This document shows positions 24,700 to 38,600 of a stretch of 64,000 nucleotides of DNA, one piece after another. Below the pieces are notes generated by a model. The model worked only from the letters and a program-made list of their open reading frames with translations, was not told the origin of the DNA and ran no database searches. The position numbers were made by a program, and so were the translations under genes. Source of the stretch: Isoetes taiwanensis (lineage: Eukaryota > Streptophyta > Lycopodiopsida > Isoetales > Isoetaceae); NCBI GenBank assembly GCA_021234155.1, contig JAJEKV010000110.1:994187-1058186 (forward strand), written 5' to 3'. Each line of letters starts with the position of its first letter. Within the stretch, counting starts at the first letter, position 1.

Positions 24700-26640
24700 A
24701 CCCTCCAAAAATGTTGACCCTAAACCTAGCTTAAAGGTCAATCATAAGGAACCAATTTGAGTTTACACCCAAATTGGGGTTAGAACCTCCAGATCACTTA
24801 AGGTGATCACTATGCAAGATAAATCTAGAGAAAAGTTCAAAAAAATGGAAGTTTTATACCTTTCCCATTTTCAAAAAAATGGTGCCTTGACTAAAAACAG
24901 ATGTGGTGATGGATTGATTTCTTGAGTCAACTCGCTGTAGACTTGCTCAAAAGTTGTAGGTATCCACGACAAAGTCCCCGACCAAGTCGAGACTAAATTT
25001 GAAAGTTATTCGATCTCAAAGTGGGGGTCAAAATTTGGTCAATAGAAGTCAAATATGGAAAAATGCTGATCGAAAATGAGATTTAGAGTTGCTAAGCATG
25101 TTTTTGGGGATTTCCAAAGCAAAATGTACCGCGTAGCAGTGATAAGAAAGAGAGACATGTAGTCAAATTTCCATTTGGATCTGCGGAAAGTATTTTTTGT
25201 GGTCGATTTGACAAAAATACAACACCGACGTAACGAAAGTGTTAATTTTTATAACTTGAGCTAGATGTGGTATTTTTGATGATTTCAACGCCTTTAGCTC
25301 ACCACTGTGCTCTAAGAATAGATGGCAAGTGGGCCAACATCGCTGGGGAACACTCAAGGATTTTCTCAGAAAATATTTTGAGGCAAGAATTGCTAAGGAA
25401 AATATCGAGATGGATTTGATAACTTGGCAATCAATTTAAATTGATATGAAGGTAAATATATCATGATAACAATAGATAAGGATGCTTCATAGCCCCGCAT
25501 ACAAAAGAAAATAATCATCATAAATCATAAGATAATTTTTGAAGGTAATATCAATTAGATCTTTGCAAATCCAGTTGAGGAATGCTCAGAACTTCAAGAA
25601 TCGCTCAGATCATGCTCAACATTGATCAATGTCGGATTTGAGTGCATCCGGCTTTCAAAAATGTCGATTGTGTTTCCCTATATATAGTTTCAAATTTCGA
25701 TTCCAAAGAATTTTAGGTAATAAATTTAGGCTTAACTCATGCTTAGGTTCAAAGCTAAAAAATAGAGTGGTCTCGTGAGAGAATGGAGCTGAAAGGCATG
25801 ATTCGTTCCATTTCCAGGCCTAGGGTTCTTCAGTTGTATTTTCGCGATAATTTTCAAGGAGCACGATTTCAGATTTTGCAGGAATATGCCCCTCAGATAT
25901 GTATTCGATCATTTTAAGAATTTTGGCCAATGGTTTAAAGGCTCCTATTCATGTGGGATATTTAAAAAGAAGTTATAACCTCTTGACCATAAGGAAGATT
26001 GCCCACACGTGTAAAGGAATATTGAATCTTGGGGCATCTTTTGACAAGGTTTGAATATATACCCAAGGAGGGCATAATGGAACAGGAATAAGGCAAAAAG
26101 AAATCATAAAGGGCTAATAGGGAGACAAAGGTGAAAAATGCAAAAAAGGGGAATAATAATTTTGGTAATAGGGTTTGAATGTCTTTTGAATAACCAATGT
26201 GGGTGATATTTGGAGGAAAACAGCAAGGACTCGCAAAATGACAAGATGGGCATGGCAAAAGGGATGAGCAATGGACATGAAAAACAATATTGGGCCAAAG
26301 GTACAAAATGGAGGTAGTGGGGTGAAACAAAAGACTAAAAATTAGAAACTATAATAACCATGGGGTCTTCCAAACTCTTTAAATCTTACAATCTTCAAAA
26401 AGATGTCTTCCAAACTTCATAAACCTGCATTCTTTCTAGAGCATATTCTTAACTAAGCATTTGATCCCAAATAAAAATACCTTTTTGTGAACTTTTGGCT
26501 TGAGCATTTGTTGACCTAGAAGGTAAGTATCTTTTGACCTTCACACCAATGTTGACTACCAAGCCTTTCCACCTTGACCTAGTCTTCTAAATGACTTAAC
26601 CCCGACTTGAATGCATAGAACACACTAGCATGTTGCCCCT
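24700..26640 (-). repeat. probable gypsy B 5' LTR and leader, copy 1
   Basis: Long non-coding stretch upstream of gag, matching 44,031-45,925. No second LTR is present in the window, so this is inferred from position and from the TG start next to a possible primer-binding site. Confidence 0.4.
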
Positions 26641-27815
26641 TGGGTGCAAACACTATAAATATTTATGAAAGCAATTTGGCAGTCCTCAATATGCAAAGTG
26701 ACACACAACCATCTATTAGAGGGGCTAATATAGGTGCCAATGCGCCTCGATTGTACCGGTTAAAGTGGCAATCCCCTTTAGTGCCATCCGCAGGGATATA
26801 GCAGGAGGCCATATTTGTTTGATCCACTCCCCAAATTAGCTGATTTAAATTTGGGGAGTCTATGCTCTTTGAATCATTATAATGTCAGCCCCCGGAATTT
26901 TTCCTGGCACGCAAAGGCAATAAAGCCGCCTTCTTTAGTAGGCCCCTTTAATGCCTCTTAAATTCCGTGTTAAAACCCCTCATGATAGGGGTGAGAATGA
27001 GAATGAGAATGATTTTTTATCGGCCCATCGGGAGGGGCCAATCGGGCCAATCGCCTATGAGAGAGAGAAAGAGGGGCAAAGAACTCAAGAATTGAGCTTC
27101 CTCAACCCATGAGGTGAGGACTTACTGTGTTATAGATATGAAAAGAGATTCACATTACCAAGAGAGGGATTTAGATGTAGTCCTACCTTTGGTCGAGATC
27201 TCGTGGAGGTGTTGGAGATGTCATGGAGAGGGTCAGAATCGGATCCTCCCAATCAATCAAACAATTAAGTCGAAAGTGGCTTGGTCGCAGGACTCTATAG
27301 TATCAAGGTTCATTTGCAAGGTTTAGGCCAAGTTCAATATTCTCGCTTTCAAAGATTCGATAGGTTGATTTGACCAGCCTACATTCAAAGACGAAATGGG
27401 ACCATCTTTGTATGGAAGAGGGATTTCGAATTTCAGATCACACCCCTTGATTGTCCAAAGTCATGCCGGTGGACCGTGGCAAAACGAGGAGTGGTCACTT
27501 ACTACCGATTCGCCTTCCCTCCTCCTCAGATCACCAACATCACCTTTGTCGGCCTCTTTTCGTAAGGCAGCCTTCAATTGAAACAACAAATTTTGCATCC
27601 ACCGCCAGCTAGGAATAATTTTGTTGGCTGTAAGGTCCATCAGTGGGATTTGCCATATTTATCATAGAGAATGTAAGGGGTAAGGATGGGAAGGAGGGAC
27701 GAAAGAGGGAATATCAAGGTTGATAGACTATGATTAGAAATGGGGTCAACAGATAGATCAATAGAAATTCGTCATCCAAACAAGTGGAATTGACTAGCTG
27801 GAAGGTTAATCGATG
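26640..27815 (-). pseudogene. LINE-B fragment, copy 1, cut by duplication junction
   Basis: Minus-strand endonuclease and ORF1 segments equivalent to 45,926-47,113. Frames are disrupted throughout; copy 2 reads cleanly across the same bases. The 5' side ends abruptly at 27,815 where unit 2 begins. Confidence 0.7.
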
Positions 27816-29260
27816 CAGCAATAAAGAAATCTCGACATCTGTCCAAACGAGGAAGATGGAATTCAGAATGTGGACTGGCAAGTATATGCATATGTCAATG
27901 AGCCATCCAAAAAAGGTACATCCAGAAGGCTTGAGCTATTGATCAGAATGACAAAGCATCTTGCTTCAAAGAACATGAAAAAATCAGCTGCTGTTTGCTG
28001 ATCAGTAACTTTACAGCACACTGGCAGAGCAAACAAAGCTAAAAGATGTGCGTTGAGAAACTCCCGATAATAGTGTGTTGTTCGTTGTTGACTTTGCAGA
28101 GAACCACATTGAAACCAGGGACAGAAGTGCAATCCGAGCATTGGAATCCTGATCAAATTAGTATTTTGTCCATATTTGTAATGATGAAAATAGAAGGTAG
28201 GCTTAAAAACAGTGCATTTCTATGTTTCAGATGAGATGGAAAGCATGACACTCATTTTGTGCAACATGGTTTTTAAAATTACATTTGGGGTGGCTTAAGC
28301 ATCACTTGGTGACGCCATAAACCATTATGTGTGGTCGGATGGTTGTGCATCTCAAATCTGCACGGCATGGTATGGAATCTGTAGATACTATGTTGAAAAT
28401 AAAATTCGAGTGATATGGAATTTCTTTGATCTGGCCATGGGAAAGGCAATACGATGGCGAGGTTGGTATAGCAAAGTTGTGGCTTGAAAGCGAGCAGAGA
28501 AAACAAAATGGCATGCTACAGTGACAGGTGAAACAGCTTGTGCAGTTTTAAGGCCAAGGAATCGGATCAGAAAAGGGTGTTTTGGAGGTTGGAAAAACAC
28601 GTGAACAGGCAGCAAGCATTCAATTGCAAGACTTACCTGGTACTCAGCAGATACATTCTGTGTCAACTATAAACTCAGTAGACCAACAAAGTTGTTATGC
28701 AGACCACTCGTGCTTTTGTGGATGCTTGCATTAACTTCAATTGGTTGAATTAGAGAACATTAAACATTGTGGAGAATGGTCTCTAAAAGTTTGTTGGAGC
28801 CCACAGATCATATTGCTCTGTGGTGAAGCTGAAAATGTGGATGTTTTCAGTAGGCGTAAGACGAGGCTGGAGCCAGATGACACCGTAGAGTTTCAGATGT
28901 ATTTGTGTCTTTGCAGCACCAGACAATGTGGAAGTTGCAACATACCATGTTATCATGTGCACCAGGGAAAAGCATGCATTGGAAGAAGATTCAATTGATG
29001 ACTATGGAAATGATTACCTTCGTTGGCACTAGTGTCATCAAGGGACAATATTATGAACTAATCCCAGCCGCCACAATAAGTATAAACCGCTCCTACTAAG
29101 AATGTTTTGGTACCGCTAACTGCGGATTGGGGTTCAATCCCATTCAAGAAAAAGTCAAGTCGAAGGGGGCAGCACGCGATTTCACTTGCCGATGAAGTCC
29201 ATGAGACATTGTTATCACAACTTCAAAGAACAGATAATTTGGACTAAGTCAGACCGCGGG
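27816..29260 (+). pseudogene. Sola-like transposase, C-terminal part, copy 2
   Basis: Starts at IRPNEEDG-equivalent sequence, then VVDFAEN (about 28,085), KPGTEVQSEHWNPDQISIL (28,110-28,165), HYVWSDGCASQ (about 28,325-28,357), YYVENKIRVIWNFFDL (28,388-28,432) and HGKG (28,436-28,447). The last block keeps the frame that copy 1 lost by a one-base deletion. The C-terminus reads SLADEVHETLLSQL near 29,190-29,225. The region is still interrupted by indels, so copies 1 and 2 must be compared to read the protein. Confidence 0.6.
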
Positions 29261-29689
29261 TACTTTCCGTAAATATTGTAATACTTTGTTCATATAAGAG
29301 ATAAGAACCGAATAAATTTTCATTGTGCCACGACAAGGACTACTTCAGGCATTAGAAGACATCACGTAACATAATATGTACATTCTATGTACATCTTATG
29401 TACATCTCATAGGCTGTCTCCGTAGATATTTGTTTAAGTGTGTTGATTAGAATTGAACATAAGAAAGTTGAATTACATAAACATTAAAAATAGTTTCACC
29501 ATGGCAAAGATAAGAAATGGACGTTTTCATGTACAAATGGTTCATATATTTATATTGTGGACACAAATAACACCCTAAAGCAGCATGGTCATAATTCATG
29601 GCCTAGCTTCAAATGTCGTGTTAGGGACTGGACATTCATGGACTATTGCATCATGCCTCCAGCCCGCTTCTAGAGGTCGTGAGAGCATC

Positions 29690-32600
29690 CTTCTAATGCA
29701 AGAAGTCCATGCGGTTTTTATAGCTCGTACACCTACAAACCTTTCCATCCCACATGGCCTTCATCTTCCTGACACGCGTTTCCCTCAAGGGTTGTGCAAC
29801 AAGTGAGTTGTCGCCAATATACATTTTGTGGTTGCTCGCCCTCATAAGCCTTTTCAAATTGGTCAACCTTTTCCCACGCCCGTGAATACCAGTATAGAGG
29901 TTTATAATCGTCCCCAACCCTATGTGCTGTGCCAGGTTGATTTCTTGCCTGGTACCTTAACTCCCATTCTTTAGTTTCATAATAGTCTTTTGTAGCCAAC
30001 CCATTCATCTACAAAGTGCAAAATGAAGATTGACTTAATTATGTATACACACTCATAATTGTACCAATAAAGACAAGTAGTGTCGTAGTACTCAAGTGCA
30101 ATGAACAAAAACTTCATACATATATTCATAACATTTGAATTTGTACATCGGGCGAAGTCCTGGACAACAATGGGCCACCGAGGCCAATAACATGACGCAA
30201 GTAGCTTCTCCATTGCTTGCTCCATATATTGACTAAATTTAGGCGCCAGAGCACCCGTTGTCGCCATAGTTTGCCGTAAAGAAAAATATTTTCCACCGCT
30301 TCCGGACATGCTATCTCACGATTAGTCATTGATGCTCTTTACATACACCATACCATCTTTCAGCCATTTCAACTATTGCCATGGAATGAGCTCCATGACA
30401 AGCAAACCGGTCACAAATGCCATTGTTGGTGTCCAAGAGAGTACATGTAGCTTCCTACCTGGATTCAAAGTGGATTTGTATCTCGTCATCGACAAACCGT
30501 ATTTTACAGCTCTGGTACTCTTCCATACCACGTTTAATGGTTTCCACAAACAACCCCCTTTTGAGGTTCGCGAGGGTGTTTGTGTGGCGTATATCCAACG
30601 CTTCCCGGCCGTGAACAAACTTCGCCTTTATGGAAAAAGCATCACAAATTGATCCACAATTGTGAAGATTTTAGAAGTGAGGAAGACCGATGGCAACATC
30701 AAACCCTTCTACAAAATGCTGATGCTAACCTCCTCGGCCCGCAAGTAAAAAAACCGCTTCCTCTATATTGAATTGAAGCTCATCTTCGATCTTTGGTATC
30801 TTGAGTTATTTTCATTCTTGTGCACACTCTTGCCCAACACGTAATTTAAGTCAAAGCATAATGAGCTTTCTCCCCGGCCTAGATGTGATTCACCACGCTG
30901 AACAGTAAAACACTGAGAGTCTATTCACAATTTATACTACATTTCGACATAATACCGAGAGAAACACATTGATAATTACACACAATTCTATTTGTACGTG
31001 TGTAAGTGAGCCAAATAAATTAATTTTTCATTACTTATTGAGTACAATCTGTTTTCCTGAGCATGGCTCATGGGCCAAAACTGTAATCTCACAAACAAGT
31101 CATCAAAGGGACTATCTACCCCGTAGAACAACTCAAGCCAGGATATTCATCTCGCCTTTCTGGCTACCAATAATGCCTCCACATGATCTCGACTCTGGCA
31201 TAGGCACGTGGGGCGAAACTGGAACACCGGTGATGGTGCAACGCCAGAGGACCATAACAACAAATAAATCAAGGAAAAATAATGATAAACACCATAAAAT
31301 GGAAAGGACAAAGACGAAGGAAGCCATTGAAAGAAGGGAAGAAATAAAATAATGGAATGGAGCGGAAAGGATGGATCATAAATATTGATCATGAAAGGAG
31401 GAACTGGAATGGAATGGAGAATGGAACAAGCATAAGAAATTGCAATATGAGAATAATCAAATCATAAAATCAAAACGTAAACTCATACTTACTGACCCAC
31501 TTTAGCATCGCGGTACATAGCCTTCGACAGAGAGAGGATTCAGATATTCTGGGCTAGCTATAGATGGACAAGAGCTTTTCAACTTTTAATTGCAAATAAG
31601 TACGTATCGCCACGCCATTTGGGACTTCTGCGTAATTGGAACAAATATGTATTGGCATCTGCAATCAAAAATGCCATCCGTACCTTCCTTTATGTTAGTG
31701 TTCTCGCGTATCCGCCTGCTCTTTTGAGGGAATTCACGTACCTCGAAGGTGTCCTGTCAACCGGTGAAAACTGCGGTTTCCAATCGATGGAAGATCGCAT
31801 AAAGGTACCCGTACACAAACCGTAATACATATTAATACATAAGATGAGTGACTTAGGAATGAAATAACATAAATATGTTGAAATGCCAGTTACCTCCCAT
31901 AGACATCTACCATCTTAGAGGTCAAGTCCAGCCTTCCGCCAGAATCCTCTCACAACATCACTTTGAAAAGATAGAGGTGCTTAGAGGACAAATTTATATG
32001 GGAGTGAATGGAACTAAACTTTTCACGGTTCACTAAACTGCATAAGGAAACAACAAAGATTAGCAAAAGAATATATCTATTGACCAATTGTATATTGCCT
32101 ACCTTGTAAATTCATCACCGCTTCAAAGATCTTCGGTGGATGGCCAGACCTTATTTGTTATCACATCAATATTTGCTTCAGAGATCCTCATCCCTCTTCC
32201 CCTCTTCCCACCGACTCGTAAGGATCGTGATCGCCTTCCTTCACTCCGTGGATCGTCCCCATGTACAAAAAAATGTGGTTAATTATCATAACCGAGATGT
32301 GTTTAACAAAAATTAGTTCATCTTGGATACACTCTTCTAGGTGGTGGTGGCACTTTTTTGCTCGAGATTTTCTTTTCTGAGGACATTTTTTTGCCGGAGA
32401 TTTTTGCCTCGCTTTTTTTTCCTCTGGAGTGCCATCACCAAAGATTCTTTTGCCCTCCTTTTGAGTGGGACTCAAACCAACCAACTCCTCTTCCCCTCGG
32501 TATCTCGGGATAAAATCGATCTCGATTCTTTTAGTTTCGTATCAGTCCAGAACTAGGGACCCCGCGATGATGATGCCGAGACGTGTTTTAATCTTTCTAG

Positions 32601-34704
32601 CTTCTACCACCACTAATTTAGCACTTTGGTGATGAAGGAGTTTCAAGCAGCCAGCCATTGAAGGGTTCCGGACCAAGATCCCGCTTTTTTTTCAAGTGCC
32701 ATCCTTTTTCCCTCCACTTCACTTTTGCCATGTTCAGGAGGCACCGCTAAGTGACATTGTTCTATTATCGCAATCGTAAATGTCATTGGTGATCCGGAGT
32801 CGGAAGGTAGAGGGCCTACGTGATTCTACCGCTATTATGCTCACTAAACAGAAGAGAGTCGATGCAGATGGCTCAAGAACACGTACCATTAAAGCCGCTC
32901 GATAGGAAATTTCATCCGCGAAACAAACAAAATGATCTAAATTTCAATAGACATAAAAAGAACATGAAAACAACTAATGAGAAATATCTGCACATTCTCA
33001 CAAGCATGTACATTTCATGTACATAAAATGTAAATGTAAGTAACTACATTTAACCATAGCCAAAATGTACATGTACATGTTCTCAATAAAAATAGTTGGT
33101 ACATCACAAAAATTCCGTGATGTACACCGATGTACGTGATGTACCTCGTGTATCCGCTAGGGAATGTAGATCTATGCCAAAAAAAAAAGCACATATATGT
33201 AAAAATGCACATACTTATGAATCCATCTGTTTATGCACTCTAAAATAAATGCATGTACATCTATTTGTGATGTAGACTCCATTAGAGACATGTACAACCG
33301 ATACAACCGGCAAGTCCAAGCTCAAAAATAAAAGCATCAATAAACAAGCAATATATGCCTATGTACCTCTCGCATTGCATGTACACTAAAAGTTATACAT
33401 GTACAAGGAATAGCAATGCACCTAAAGCCATACATGTAGAACTATGTGATTACAATAAACAAATATGAATTAATGAAATATAAGTTTAAATTAGTTGGAG
33501 AGCAATGGCCACCTTCACGCCAGTGGGAAACCAAGTTGAATTGAATGCCCTCATCCCGATGCAACCCTTTATAATTCCCTCACTTCATGGGACTGATAAC
33601 ACAAGCGTAAGAGGCAATAAGCATCTTCTAGATGGAGCTAGTGAAGAATAAAACCGCTTACAAAGCCTTGGCCACAACAGTACATGAACCGAATGTGATG
33701 AATCGCCTTATAGAAAGTAGCCCACAGTAGGGTATTCTAAAAGTGCAATCAATAGGTCCCGCTTCTCCCATGAAATCCAAAATCAGGAATGCCTTTGTCA
33801 ACCAATTCAATGTATTAAGTTTTTCCTTTGCTTGTTCAATTGAGATTTCATGCCTTTCAATTTTTTTTTAGTTCCTCGCAAACCAATGTTCAGCTTAGAA
33901 GAGAGTGTCGCTTTATCATGTTCACTCATAACCAAGTCTTCCAACTTGTACTTCAACATCCTAACATAACTTGATTTCCAGATCCTCGGGACAATTTGTC
34001 AAATTCCTTTTGTCTCATCTATTTTCTCTCGGGCAGACTGCTATGTATCTTCTGATAGCATATCCTTTTTCTACCCTCAATCCTACCGGGATGACCTTCA
34101 ATGTATCCTCCTTTCTTTTCTTTCCACGCTTCTACTTCATTCAATAGGTTGTTTTCTCCTCCAACCCATGTTTAAGTAATTTTATTGTGTCAACATCTGA
34201 TCTAGAATAACCTGTGGCTCTAATATTCTCGGGCCGCAATACTTGTATGTCCCCGCTTGATAGTTGAGGATTTACCCGCTAGGGTCCTCCGTAACGCCCA
34301 AATGAGGGTTTTGGCAAGATCTTTACGTCCTAGCCACGCCCACCCAATCAACAAGCCGCCCCTTCAAGTGAAGAGCAAATGCTCGGCAAAATAGGTAGAA
34401 ATATAATGGTTTGTAACCCGCTTTTGCCATAAACCAATTCATAATATTTAAAAATCATCTTTCCATGCGCTCGATTCTCCTTCCGAATCCTCGCCCGCTT
34501 TTTGAGCTTCACCCCATACCCGCTCATAACCATCTCTAGGTTGGGTATGGGCCTCTCGTGATGTTTATCACGAGGTCTTTGGCTTTGATCACCTCGTGTA
34601 ACCCAAACGTGAAACTCCTTGAGGTAAAATCCACCGGCCAAGCACCGGCTTCTTGCTTACCGTGGTGATGAGCAAGCACTCATCCTGGGGCGCTTTGGGG
34701 CCAT
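29690..34704 (-). pseudogene. second gene of the Sola-like transposon, copy 2
   Basis: Matches 10,380-15,539 block by block from the start MAPKAPQDECLL at 34,704. Segments better preserved here are DYYETKEWELRYQARNQPG and WEKVDQFEKAYEGEQPQNVY (29,990-29,800) and RWIYATQTPSRTSKGGCLW (30,600-30,545). The block with RFVGHLREF is damaged. The repeated occurrence shows only that the unit was copied, not that the protein is conserved by selection. Confidence 0.45.
31190..31430. other. purine-rich low-complexity replacement in copy 2
   Basis: Copy 1 has about 320 bp of ordinary sequence here (11,910-12,230); copy 2 has about 240 bp dominated by ggaatgga, aaagg and gaagg words. The two align on both sides (a matching start at aggacnata and a matching end at aagcataagaaattgc). 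It looks like low-quality consensus or local collapse rather than a transposon. Confidence 0.6.
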
Positions 34705-34930
34705 AGCTAGATGAAGAATTCGTGATCTAATTCAAGCAGAGAAGGCATGGATAGTGAACGAGGCAAACCAAGAAAGAATTTGGGAAAGAATTTCAAAATC
34801 CGGATAATTGGCGGGTTCAGAGTAGTGGATAGCCATTAATCATGGCGCTATTAGCTGATCATGATGACAGTTATTCCAAAAATGTGCATTTTGTACATAT
34901 GTATATGTACAAAAAGGGCTACATTTATAG

Positions 34931-34952
34931 ACACCCTTTCATGCTTTTACCC
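34931..34952 (-). repeat. right terminal inverted repeat of Sola-like element (copy 2)
   Basis: Inverse of 6,514-6,535 with one mismatch; followed directly by TGTT at 34,953-34,956, matching the 4 bases before the left end. Confidence 0.8.
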
Positions 34953-35699
34953 TGTTTCCTTCTCACATCACTTTGCGGTGTCCACGTCGGTCCATGGACT
35001 AGAAGTAGTGACATAACAATCCTTGTTGTTTATAATATGAATGTACAAGTGCGGGGAGTGTTACACTCTCCCACCCTTAAACAAGGCGGGTGCCATTCTC
35101 GTTGTCATTCTAACAATATTAACTAGCTACTCAAGTTTACACAATATCTTATCATTAAAAAACTTGTTAAAAATTTCATAAGGTCACGACATTTATAGCT
35201 ATGACATAGTTTTAGTCAAAACACATTGCCCAAATTGCATGCTTCCTTGGTTTGGGATTCAAAAAAAGGGATATTTCCTTTTCAAATCCATTTTCTTTTC
35301 CCAAGTAGATCCCGCTTCGCTTGCAAATGTCCACTTTATTAAGTATTCCTTGCATGTCGTCCTCATTGTTACCGTCATATACCTTGATTGAAGTACTTTT
35401 CAAAGTTCCAATGGGGAGATCTCCATCCTCGAAGTTCAAGGGAGACGATGAGCCCGCAAATGTAACTCCTTATTAGAAACATACACGCTAAGCAAGCTAA
35501 CACCTGAAGTCTTTATAATTTCTTATTAGTTAGAAGCTCTAGCTTTATAATTTTTATTAGTGAAGAAGTAGGTACGAAGGGGATAACGTACCAGAGTATA
35601 CCGTGATCTTTACCCGATGTACAGATTCTCGCGCGCGCGAAGCCTAGCTCAAGTCGGACGTCCACAAGCCGAGGGTGCGGCAGTTCGTCCCAGGCAAGC

Positions 35700-38600
35700 T
35701 GATTTTTAGGTCGGGCGCCGCCGAGGTCACCGATGCAATGCGCCAAGTTACCGCCACCTCAAGCATCGCCACCAGCATTCTCTATCGACCTCCTCCCCTG
35801 GCTGCCCAACCGCCTCCCCAAATGCTCTTCCAGTATTTGCTACACCGCTTCCTCCCAGAACTTAACAGATCATCGAAGCGTCTACATCAAATGCCAATAA
35901 ATAGGGAACCGTGCCTCCGGATGGTATCTTGGAACTGTCAAAGGCTTCCCTTGGCGTAGTGGGGAGAGTCTCAACTCTATTGCACCAGATCTGGATCTCA
36001 TTTTCCTCATGGAAACATGGGAACATCAGGCAATGAATCACCTAACCTCCCAAAGCTATCTCATTTTTCTGTTCAATGAGTGCACAGTGCAAGGGCATGG
36101 CATGGGGTTGCACCGCGCTACTATCGTGCAACCTTGGGGCACAAGTCTCGCTGCACTAAGTCTCGCTACTTGTGGGTGCACGTGCAGCATGACAATGGCA
36201 GCATTTTCTTCATAGCAGCATGCTAAGGGAGGGTGCCCGGTGACGGCACACTTAAGAGCAAAATGGTCCGATGAAAGCCCTCTGCTACTCAGATGAGGAC
36301 AAACAATGGCTCATTCAAATCTCCTAGAGTTGTTCTTTCCAGTGATCCTAAAATTGCCCACTTCGGTGCCCTGTAGCAAAAGTTATGAGGCCCTAAATTG
36401 ACCCCCCTTTTTTGCCCCGCATGGCATACTTAGGTGTCCTCGCGTTTGTTTTTGGTTCTAAAACGCTCAGAATGAGACATATGAATAGTCAAATTAAAGG
36501 TTTGACTGCGCTCTTTACAATGATATTGGTCCGTTTGCAAAATGCCTCCTCTTAAAAAAGTTTTTTTATTAAATATGAAAATAGCAGAACCAGAAGATCC
36601 TGGCCATCCAATCAAAAGTCCTAAAAGAAAGCTCAAATGGAAAGATCCTGGCCGTTAAAGTGTGCCATGAAGGTGCGCTATGTTAGGGCCCCTGTTCCAA
36701 TACTGGGCACCCTCCCTTACTTTCCACATGCTGAGAGCAACTTTTATAACACTCATTCGGATGTAGATAGATTGGAGCCCTATGTCGATCTATATGATGA
36801 CATACAGCAGCACAAACAGTTGGGCAAGGTTATGTTGCTTGGCGACTTTAATGCACGCAGAGGAGCCGAGCAGGTCCCAAAATTTGAACCCCCAGCAGAG
36901 GACGTCTTGCAGTTGAACCCCGCAGAGGTGGCTTGGTCAAGGATATCAGACGACAACCATATTTCGCGCTATGGCAGGCAGTTGTTGTTGTTGGGTAGTA
37001 TCTTTGACGTGGTTATTTGTAATGGGTTGGCACAATGGCCATCTTCCAGCTGCTGCACTTGTAAGCATGAGAATCAAGGGGGCGGCTCCAGTGTGGTGGA
37101 TTATCTATTGGTTGAGGAACAGGATCTGCACCTGGTTACCCATTTTTCCATTGGCACAGACACTCGGGACGAGGAAGTGGACTCAGACCACCAGCCCCTG
37201 TTCGTGCATCTCCATTGGCAAGCTCCCCGTGCATCTATTGCCTCACCACCCCTGTGTGCCCAACCGTGCGTTCGGACTACGACCGCAGCAGAACCTATGC
37301 CCAAACCGCTTGAGCATGACTCGGCGGGATCAGCCGCAACTCCCCACACTTCAACAAAGAATCGCCACCACTCCACCGCCGACATCCGGCCGAGAGATGC
37401 TTTGGGAGAGGCCGCTCACGGTGGACCTCGAGCGCTACCACCTTCCCCCGCAATAGATGGTTCGATGATGAGTGTCTGAGCTCAAACGCATTACCACAAG
37501 AAGTCATCGATCCCACCTCCCCGCCTACTGTGCCATCACAATACCGCTCCTTCCTCAAGAACAAGAAAGCCAGATACCTCGCAGAGCATCAGCAACAGAT
37601 GTTTGGTCTCTTGGATCAGCACCCCAAGACATTCTGGAGAAGGGTCTTGAGCAAGATTGCACAGCCCACAGGGAACATCACCTCGGAGCAATGGGTACAA
37701 GATTTGCAATGTTTTTTTACGACCGCCGGGCCTGGACACCAGTCCCTCCACGATAGGCATGGCTCGATCATCACAGTAAAGGGATGTCATCATGGGCCTA
37801 CAACGCCTAGCTAATGGGAAGGCAGCAGATTTAGATGGCACAAAAGTGTAACTTATGAAATGGGCTGGGCCTCCACTGGTGCCTGTCTTCACGGCATTAT
37901 TCAATAAAGCATTGCAAGAAGGCTTCCCTCCGCAAAGGGACCACTAGTAGAGTTGTGCCCATATACAAGGCGGGGACCCTCACCGCCCGCCAACTATCGT
38001 ATTATTATGGTCGCCTCTCTTTGCAAAACTGCTAGCTGGCATCCTTGAGCGCTGGTCGACAATATGGGCAGTAGGAGGCAGATGTGCGAGCTCTCACACA
38101 AAGTGTGTTTTCGCCCGTGCATTCCACCATTGAGCATATGTTCACTCTGTGCACATTGATTGAGGATAGCAGGATCACCGACAAAACTTATACTGCTGTT
38201 TCGTGGATTTCGCAAAAGCTTTTGACACAGTGCCCCGGGACAGGTTAAGGGATAGACTGCGGCAGCTGGGGACCCCCCTTGACTTGCAAATGCAGTATAT
38301 AGGCTATACGAGGCATGCTCAGGCCGTATCACATCGTCACGACAGTCGGTAATCAGTAGTATTGGAGTGCGTTAGGGTTGCCCCCTCTCCCCCACACTCT
38401 TTGACCTATACATTGACCAACTGGAAGATTGGCTCTCTGAGCACGGAGGTGCGGGCGCCCACCTCATGCATCACACAATCTGGCAACTCATATATGCTGA
38501 CGATGTCAACCTCATGGCCTATACTCCAGAGGACACGCAATGTCACCTGGATGCTCTTGACACTTTTTGCCGATTCATTGGCATGCGAGTTAACTTGGCC

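Larger units (their letters stand above)
8485..27815 (+). repeat. tandem duplication, unit 1 (~19.3 kb)
   Basis: Sequence order and content match 27,816-47,113 end to end in the same orientation. The unit starts inside the transposase gene and ends inside LINE-B ORF1 (cgatgca). Differences are mostly 1-5 base substitutions and indels at CTG/CAG triplets; larger differences occur near 11,910-12,230 and 15,780-15,830. Confidence 0.95.
27816..34952 (+). mobile_element. Sola-like DNA transposon, copy 2 (5'-truncated by the duplication)
   Basis: Begins in the Cys-rich part of the transposase gene and runs to an intact right terminal inverted repeat with the TGTT flank. It supplies the right end missing from copy 1, and about 95 bp of flanking DNA (34,953-35,050) that copy 1 has lost. 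It differs strongly from copy 1 at 31,190-31,430. Confidence 0.75.
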
